Assembly (NCBI RefSeq): GCF_003569805.1
Contig: NZ_KZ984051.1
Location: forward strand, 1,157,606 to 1,221,605
Reading direction: 5' to 3'
DNA length: 64,000 nt
DNA from: Microbacterium halotolerans
Lineage (GTDB): Bacteria > Actinomycetota > Actinomycetes > Actinomycetales > Microbacteriaceae
In this document: positions 58,977 to 64,000 of the stretch, one piece after another
Numbering within the stretch: position 1 is the first letter of the stretch
Layout of the letters: each line of letters begins with the position of its first letter
The notes under the pieces: generated by a model
Databases searched by the model: none
Told to the model about the DNA's origin: nothing
What the model saw: only the letters and a program-made list of their open reading frames with translations
Program-made: the position numbers and the translations under genes

Positions 58977-61154
58977 ATGCCCGCTCACGCACGCTCGACA
59001 CGAATGCGGAGGTGGGGCGGGACGGTGCTGATCTCCGGCTCCCTCGCCGTCGCATCGTCGTTCGCCTTCGCTCCCGCCGCCATGGCGGATCCTGCACCGA
59101 CTCCCGACACGGTTCAGCTGATCCCGGGCGAGCACACCGTCGATGTCCCCAACGGCGTCTGCGCGGTCGAGTTCACGGCAGCAGGCGGATCGGGCGGCAC
59201 GGCGATCACGGGGCTGAGCGAGTCCGGCGGAGCAGGCGCGATCATCACCGGCGGGATGTCCGTCTCTCCTGGTGAGAGCTTCGATGTCGCGGTCGGAGGG
59301 GCTGGTGCCGTCTTCGGCGGATTCAACGGCGGCGGCGACGGCGGCGGCGGCGGCCACAGCGGTGCCGGCGGCGGCGGCTACACGGAGATCTCGATCGACG
59401 GAGAGCTGCTCGTGCTCGCGGGCGGCGGCGGCGGCTCCGGCGGCGGTCACTCCACCAACTTCGGCGAGGGCGGCGACGCCGGTCTTCCCGACGGTGTGGG
59501 CGTCTTCCCCGGCCAGGATGGCCAGGACGGCGAGGACGGCATCAACCACGACCCGGACAACCGTCCGGGAGGCGGCGCCGGTGGTGGCATCGACGCGTCC
59601 GGCGTCGGCGGCACGAACTACCAGAGCGATCCGACCGTCTTCGACTGGGACGGCAGCGACGGCGATGGCCGCACCGGCGGCACCGGCGGTCCCGACAACT
59701 CGCCCGATTCAGGCGGCGGCGGTGGCGGCGGCTACTTCGGCGGCGGCGGCGGCGCCGGCACGGTCGGCAACGGCGCCGGAGGCGCGGTTCCGGATGCACC
59801 AGTCGGCGGCGGCGGTGGCGGCGGCAGCAGCTACGTCGCAGACACTGACACGGTCGACTACGTCGCAGCCGACCTCGGCAGCCGGGCGCACGGCACGAAC
59901 GGCTACGCGACCTTCACCTGGGTGATGTGCGACTACGACCTCGCCCTCACCAAGACGAGCCCGAACGAGGCGTTCGAAGCGGACGTCCCGGTGACGTACC
60001 TCGTCGAGGTCACCAACCTCGGACCGGAGGACATGGCTGTCGGCGACACCGTCTCTGTGGCCGATGCCCTCGCCACCGGCGGCACGCTCGTCAGCGCGAC
60101 GACCACGGCGTCCGAGGACTTCGTGTGCGACACCGAGTTCGGCGGCACGATCGCCGGCTCCGAGATCGACTGCTGGATCCCGGTGGACGGCTCCGACACG
60201 GGCAAGGGCCTGGCCGTCGGCGAGTCGCTGACGCTCGAATACACGCAGGTGCTCTCCGGCACGGATCCGGTGGAGAACACCGCGTCTGTCACCGACCGCG
60301 GCGACCAGTCGAACAACACCGCATCGGCCATCCTCGACCCGGCGATGCCGTCGCTCGGCCTGGTCAAGTCGGCCGCCCCGGAGGAGATCACCGAGGCCGG
60401 TGAGGAGGTCGAGTACTCCTTCGCCGTGACGAACACGGGGAACATCACGATCGCCGACCTCGTCATCACCGAGGGCGACTTCAGCGGCACCGGCGAGATG
60501 AGCGACATCGTCTGCGAGCAGACGGTGCTGAGCCCGGACGAGGCCACCGACTGCACCGCGACGTACGTCGCCACGCAGGCGGATGTCGACGCGGGCGAGA
60601 TCAGGAACACGGCGACGGCGAACGGCGTCACGCCGGGTGGCAACCCGGTGGCCTCCGATCCGTCTTCGGCGCTCGTCGGCGTGGATCAGCAGCCGTCGCT
60701 CGGCCTGGTCAAGACCGCCTCGACCGATGAGGTTACGGCGGCAGGTGAGGACATCGACTACACATTCGCAGTGACCAACACGGGGAACGTCACGATGACC
60801 GACATCGCGATCGTCGAAGGCGAGTTCAGCGGAACCGGGGAGCTCTCGGAGATCGTCTGCTCGACCGAGCCTCTGGCGCCGGGCGACACGACGGAATGCA
60901 GCGCTTCGTACGTGACGACTGCTGCCGACATGAAGGCCGGTTCGATCGAGAACACGGCGACCGCGACAGGGGCGGACCCGAGCGGCGCCCCGGTCGAGTC
61001 GGATCCGGCAGCTGCTGAGGTCGACGTGGTGCCGCCGCTGGCTGTGACCGGCCTCGACACCGGCGCCAGCGTAGCTCTCGGCGCAGGTGCGCTGGCGCTG
61101 ATCGTCGGCGGCGCATGGCTCGTCGTCTCTCGCGCACGCCGCGTGGAGGCCTGA
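58977..61154 (+). CDS. Secreted glycine-rich surface protein with DUF11 repeats, LAVTG sorting tail
   Basis: 725 residues. The signal peptide is about 1-38 (ISGSLAVASSFAFAPAAMADP). A glycine-rich domain follows (about 60-310, many GGGGGG runs and the closing SYVADTDTVDYVAADLGSRAHGTNGYATF), like the Gly-rich family also found in ALK receptors. Three DUF11-like beta-sandwich repeats follow (about 318-680); the last two share SLGLVK and TNTGN-TSGxGE patterns. LAVTG (688-692), a hydrophobic helix and ARRVEA form a sortase tail. GGAGG lies before the ATG. With the protein at 47894 it brackets rpoBC. It probably works at the cell wall; its ligand is unknown. Confidence 0.87.
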   Translation: MPAHARSTRMRRWGGTVLISGSLAVASSFAFAPAAMADPAPTPDTVQLIPGEHTVDVPNGVCAVEFTAAGGSGGTAITGLSESGGAGAIITGGMSVSPGESFDVAVGGAGAVFGGFNGGGDGGGGGHSGAGGGGYTEISIDGELLVLAGGGGGSGGGHSTNFGEGGDAGLPDGVGVFPGQDGQDGEDGINHDPDNRPGGGAGGGIDASGVGGTNYQSDPTVFDWDGSDGDGRTGGTGGPDNSPDSGGGGGGGYFGGGGGAGTVGNGAGGAVPDAPVGGGGGGGSSYVADTDTVDYVAADLGSRAHGTNGYATFTWVMCDYDLALTKTSPNEAFEADVPVTYLVEVTNLGPEDMAVGDTVSVADALATGGTLVSATTTASEDFVCDTEFGGTIAGSEIDCWIPVDGSDTGKGLAVGESLTLEYTQVLSGTDPVENTASVTDRGDQSNNTASAILDPAMPSLGLVKSAAPEEITEAGEEVEYSFAVTNTGNITIADLVITEGDFSGTGEMSDIVCEQTVLSPDEATDCTATYVATQADVDAGEIRNTATANGVTPGGNPVASDPSSALVGVDQQPSLGLVKTASTDEVTAAGEDIDYTFAVTNTGNVTMTDIAIVEGEFSGTGELSEIVCSTEPLAPGDTTECSASYVTTAADMKAGSIENTATATGADPSGAPVESDPAAAEVDVVPPLAVTGLDTGASVALGAGALALIVGGAWLVVSRARRVEA

Positions 61155-61171
61155 GCGAATCGCACATGAGG

Positions 61172-61212
61172 AAGGGCCGGCCACCGCATCTCCTGCGGTG
61201 GTCGGCCCTTTC
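61172..61212 (+). terminator. Terminator of DUF11 surface-protein gene
   Basis: AAGGGCCGGCCACCGCA pairs with TGCGGTGGTCGGCCCTT (one G-T type mismatch) around TCTCC and is followed by TTTCG. It lies 17 bp after the stop. The region from here to 61457 shows no other gene. Confidence 0.85.
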
Positions 61213-61457
61213 GCGTGCAAGTCGTCAACCCGGCGAGGCGAACGGATGACGGAGATGCGGCGCGACGCGCTCGTCACAGGGGATATCGACTCTCTGTGAG
61301 GAGTGCGGGAGATGAGTGACGCCATGACGGGCGAGAACGACCTGAAGCTCGTCAGCGTCGTTCAGGTGGGGTGCCGGCGGAACGGTCGCACGAGGGTCGG
61401 AGGCTTCCGATAATGTGTGGGATTGTCACGCCGATATACCTGGGGGAGCACGCTGAC

Positions 61458-64000
61458 ATGAGAGAACCGACAGGCGTCGCGCCGGAAGACGATCACGGGC
61501 GCAGCGCCCCGGATGTCCCTTCCGGGGGAAGGCCGGATGGGTGGGCTGCGGAGACAGCCGGAACGGATGGGGCTCGTACCGCTGGACACGAAGCGCCCGC
61601 GCCGCCTGTCGGCACCGAGACCAGGGCGGTGCCGCCCGCGCCGGGGCTGCCCGCCGGCTACGGGCTGCCGGAAGCGCATCCGGCGCCCGGATACGACGGG
61701 CAGGGCGGTCAGCCGGGCTGGGCGGGTTCACCGCGGCAGCCTCAGCCGTCGCCGCTGGCCGCGAAGGAGCCGTGGGTCGCCGCGCTCGTCCACTCGAGTC
61801 TGGGGCTGGCCGGAGCCGCCGCCGCGAGCGTCGTCATCGTGGTGCTCGGCGTGATCGGTGTGCAGTTCACCGGAGACGACGATATCGCCGCGGCGGTCGC
61901 GTCGCAGTGGTTCCCGATGATCGTGCAGTTCCTCGGGGCCGGCTTCCTCGGCTCCTTCGGCACCACGGTGTCGGCGATGGGCTTCACGGTGTCGGCGAGC
62001 CTGTTCTTCGTCCCCTTCGTCGTTCCGGTCTGCGCGGTGCTCGCCGTTCTGCTCTTCGGCAGGCGGGCAGCCGGGACGCTGCACGTGTCGACGCTTTGGC
62101 GAGCCGTGACAGCGACGATCGCCGGCGCAGGCTTCGCAATGGTCGTGCTCGTGCTGCAGCTGGCTGCGCCGATCTCGGTGGTGGTGCCGGAGGCGCCGGG
62201 CGTGAGCATCCGTGCGATCAGCGCGTGGAGCATCCTCCTCGGCATCGTCATCGTCGCCGCGGCGACGTTCGTGTCGCTGAGCCCGCGCGGTGCGACGCGC
62301 AGCAGGTGGCGCTCCGGGGCGCTGCAGGCGATCGAGCACCTCGGCGGGTTCGGCGCGGTCCTCGCGGTCGCGGTGCTCGTCGTCGCCATGATCGACTCCG
62401 GGGGCGAAGCGGGAGGTCTGCTGCTGTTCGCACCCGCACTGCTGCCGCTGCTGGCGGCCGATGCGACTGCGCTCGGCGCGTTCTCCACCGTGTTCGCCAC
62501 GGCGCAGGGCGACATCGACTCCTACCTGCCCGTCGACGTGCCGTCGGCGAGCCTCACGGTGTTCTCCGACGTCCTCCCCCTCGGGCTGCGCATCGCCGTG
62601 CCCGTGCTCGCACTCGTCGCGATCGCGGTCGCGAGCGTGCGCTGGCGCGTCCGCCGTGGCGCGGCCACCGATCCGGTGAACTGGTTCGTGCTGCCCGCCG
62701 GGTACGCGGCGTTCGGCATCGTCGTCATGATCGCCGGCCGGATCTCCGGAAGCGGCAGCATCGGAAGCGACGGGGCGGGTCTCGCAGGCCTGTTCGGCGG
62801 CGGGGGAATGGCAGGAATGTCCTTCGGCATCGCACCGGCGGCATGGACGTTCGTGCTGTTCGCCGTGTTCGGCGTCGCCGTCGAAGCCCTCGCCCGTCTC
62901 GTCGTGCCGCGGGCGGCGCGCTCGATGCCGCTCGGGCTGCTCAAGGCACTCACCTTCGGCGCGACCGCCGCGCCGGCCACGGGGCATGCACCCGCGGCCC
63001 AGGCGCCGGCATGGCATCAGTTCGCGCAGGGCGGCCGGCCCGCACAGGGCACGGTGCCCCCGCCTCCCGGTGAGGTGCCGCCGCCTCCGCTCGGCGTGAA
63101 CGTGCCGCCGAGGCCGCCCGCTCCTGGTGAAGCGGTTCCCGCTGGGGGAGCGGGTGCCGGTGCCGAACCGATGCAATCGCCCGTCGGCGCATCGCCAGCT
63201 GCTGCCCCGACCTCCGCCCAGACGCAGGAGACAGACGATCCCTTCCACGACCTGCTCAGCGGCGACGAGAGCCAGCGCGAGCCATTGGGCCGCGGAGCCA
63301 AGACCGCTTGGCTGGTCGGCGGGCTGTCCGTGCTCGGCATCGTCGTCCTGATTGTCGCCGGACTGCTCGTACGCGGCTACTTCGCCGGCACGCAGTACTC
63401 ACCGCAGGCGAAGGTCGAGAACTACCTGCAGGCGATCGTCGACGGAAACGCGTCAGATGCCCTGGAGCTGTGGGAGCCGAACGTCACCTCGGCGGAGCGC
63501 GTGCTGCTCACGGACGAGGTCTACGCCGCCGCCGAGAACCGCCCGACCGCGTTCGAGATCGGCACGGTCACCGAGATCGATGGCGGCGCATCGATCGCGG
63601 CGACCCTCACGGTCGACAGCAAGAGATACGACGTGTCGTTCGAACTCGAGAAGGCTGGCTCCGCCGCCGTTGTGTTCGACGACTGGAAGATCGTGTCGGG
63701 ACCGGAGCAGACCGTCAGGATCGGCGATGTGTCGCAGGTCGTCCAGGTCAACGGTGTCGGCGTCGACCTCTCGGAGATCGCGGTCACCGAGTTCGCCGAC
63801 GAGAACGATCACCAATGGTCGGAACTGACCGACATCCCCGTCCTGCCGGGCGACTACACCTTCACCGCGCCGGAGGCGGACGGCCTGTTCACCTACGGCG
63901 ATGACCAGGTGGCGACGGCACTGCCGAACGCCGACTTCCAGACGGGCTGGGAGCAGCTGGAGGCACCGCAGTTCGCCTCGTTCACCGTGAAATGGACGGA
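61458..64000 (+). CDS. Multi-pass membrane protein with proline-rich linker and extracytoplasmic region (3' end outside window)
   Basis: An open frame of at least 847 residues that runs off the window. Residues 1-90 are a disordered Gly/Pro-rich cytoplasmic tail. Residues about 105-480 carry roughly seven to eight hydrophobic helices (EPWVAALVHSSLGLAGAAAA ... TFVLFAVFGVAVEAL). A Pro-rich linker follows (QGTVPPPPGEVPPPPLGVNV), then one more helix (TAWLVGGLSVLGIVVLIVAGLLV) near residue 620. After that comes an external soluble part with a Mce/TIM44-like start (FAGTQYSPQAKVENYLQAIVDGNASDALELWEPNV). GGGGAG is upstream of the ATG. The family is not recognised with certainty; it is similar in layout to actinobacterial zinc-ribbon-like membrane proteins of unknown role. 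Confidence 0.75.
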   Translation, partial: MREPTGVAPEDDHGRSAPDVPSGGRPDGWAAETAGTDGARTAGHEAPAPPVGTETRAVPPAPGLPAGYGLPEAHPAPGYDGQGGQPGWAGSPRQPQPSPLAAKEPWVAALVHSSLGLAGAAAASVVIVVLGVIGVQFTGDDDIAAAVASQWFPMIVQFLGAGFLGSFGTTVSAMGFTVSASLFFVPFVVPVCAVLAVLLFGRRAAGTLHVSTLWRAVTATIAGAGFAMVVLVLQLAAPISVVVPEAPGVSIRAISAWSILLGIVIVAAATFVSLSPRGATRSRWRSGALQAIEHLGGFGAVLAVAVLVVAMIDSGGEAGGLLLFAPALLPLLAADATALGAFSTVFATAQGDIDSYLPVDVPSASLTVFSDVLPLGLRIAVPVLALVAIAVASVRWRVRRGAATDPVNWFVLPAGYAAFGIVVMIAGRISGSGSIGSDGAGLAGLFGGGGMAGMSFGIAPAAWTFVLFAVFGVAVEALARLVVPRAARSMPLGLLKALTFGATAAPATGHAPAAQAPAWHQFAQGGRPAQGTVPPPPGEVPPPPLGVNVPPRPPAPGEAVPAGGAGAGAEPMQSPVGASPAAAPTSAQTQETDDPFHDLLSGDESQREPLGRGAKTAWLVGGLSVLGIVVLIVAGLLVRGYFAGTQYSPQAKVENYLQAIVDGNASDALELWEPNVTSAERVLLTDEVYAAAENRPTAFEIGTVTEIDGGASIAATLTVDSKRYDVSFELEKAGSAAVVFDDWKIVSGPEQTVRIGDVSQVVQVNGVGVDLSEIAVTEFADENDHQWSELTDIPVLPGDYTFTAPEADGLFTYGDDQVATALPNADFQTGWEQLEAPQFASFTVKWT

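Noticed and set aside
59180..59840. Dense GGC/GGT runs in the Gly-rich surface protein as a possible repeat array or CRISPR
   Set aside because: They are codon-level repeats of a poly-glycine domain in a continuous frame, with no spacer structure.
61541..63248. Plus-strand (61541-63073) and minus-strand frames within the last membrane-protein gene
   Set aside because: They are arginine-rich and lack membrane segments. The frame beginning at 61458 has a good ribosome binding site, clear transmembrane helices and stays open to the window end.

Overview
The window is a GC-rich stretch of an actinobacterial chromosome. Dense gene packing, ATGA/GTGA start-stop overlaps, GTG and TTG starts, actinobacterial-type RpoB/RpoC, a MetS-type Na+/amino-acid transporter pair and LAVTG cell-wall sorting tails point to Microbacteriaceae, most likely Microbacterium or a close relative (inference; no 16S or tRNA gene is present). 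I saw no phage, insertion sequence, CRISPR array, tRNA or rRNA.

Layout. 1-10055 is a catabolic and regulatory block: the end of a GT4 glycosyltransferase, an adenylate-forming ligase, an amidohydrolase with an NCS1 nucleobase-type permease and a divergent PucR regulator, then a Tm-1-like protein plus TIM-barrel pair with a divergent MocR regulator. 10171-11879 holds an ArsR-family repressor (probably leaderless), a double-domain SRPBCC protein and a DUF4287 protein. 11943-16266 contains a 35-residue orphan small protein and an arsenic-resistance cluster (two arsenate-reductase-type proteins, a flavoprotein, ArsR, Acr3). 16289-22094 has housekeeping and unknown genes: a small alarmone synthetase, a MetE-C-like methyltransferase, a LysR effector domain without a helix-turn-helix, a left-handed beta-helix protein and a YitT-like membrane protein. 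22107-31503 holds the giant Lhr helicase, an MmyB regulator with a divergent MFS exporter, and an ABC-F protein behind a leader that looks like a translational attenuator. 31873-38266 holds MarR, small proteins, the MetPS-type methionine/alanine importer and several enzymes. 38441-42854 is a two-component system with its ABC exporter. 43128-47545 carries succinate-semialdehyde dehydrogenase and small or unknown genes. 47894-64000 is rpoB-rpoC flanked on both sides by large LAVTG-anchored surface proteins, followed by a membrane protein that runs off the window.

Three observations stand out. (1) The 5' leader of the ABC-F gene contains a Shine-Dalgarno-led 11-codon peptide ORF and a hairpin that pairs with the gene's own ribosome binding site. 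(2) RpoB has Thr and Arg at the positions equivalent to E. coli R529 and S574, two rifampicin-pocket residues, so intrinsic rifamycin resistance is plausible. (3) At least four different families of 55-80 bp imperfect palindromes are scattered through intergenic space; several occur in more than one copy and one supplies the stop codon of a gene.

Coordinates and start codons were set by reading frame, Shine-Dalgarno placement and overlap with neighbours. Functions rest on motif recognition without database searches.
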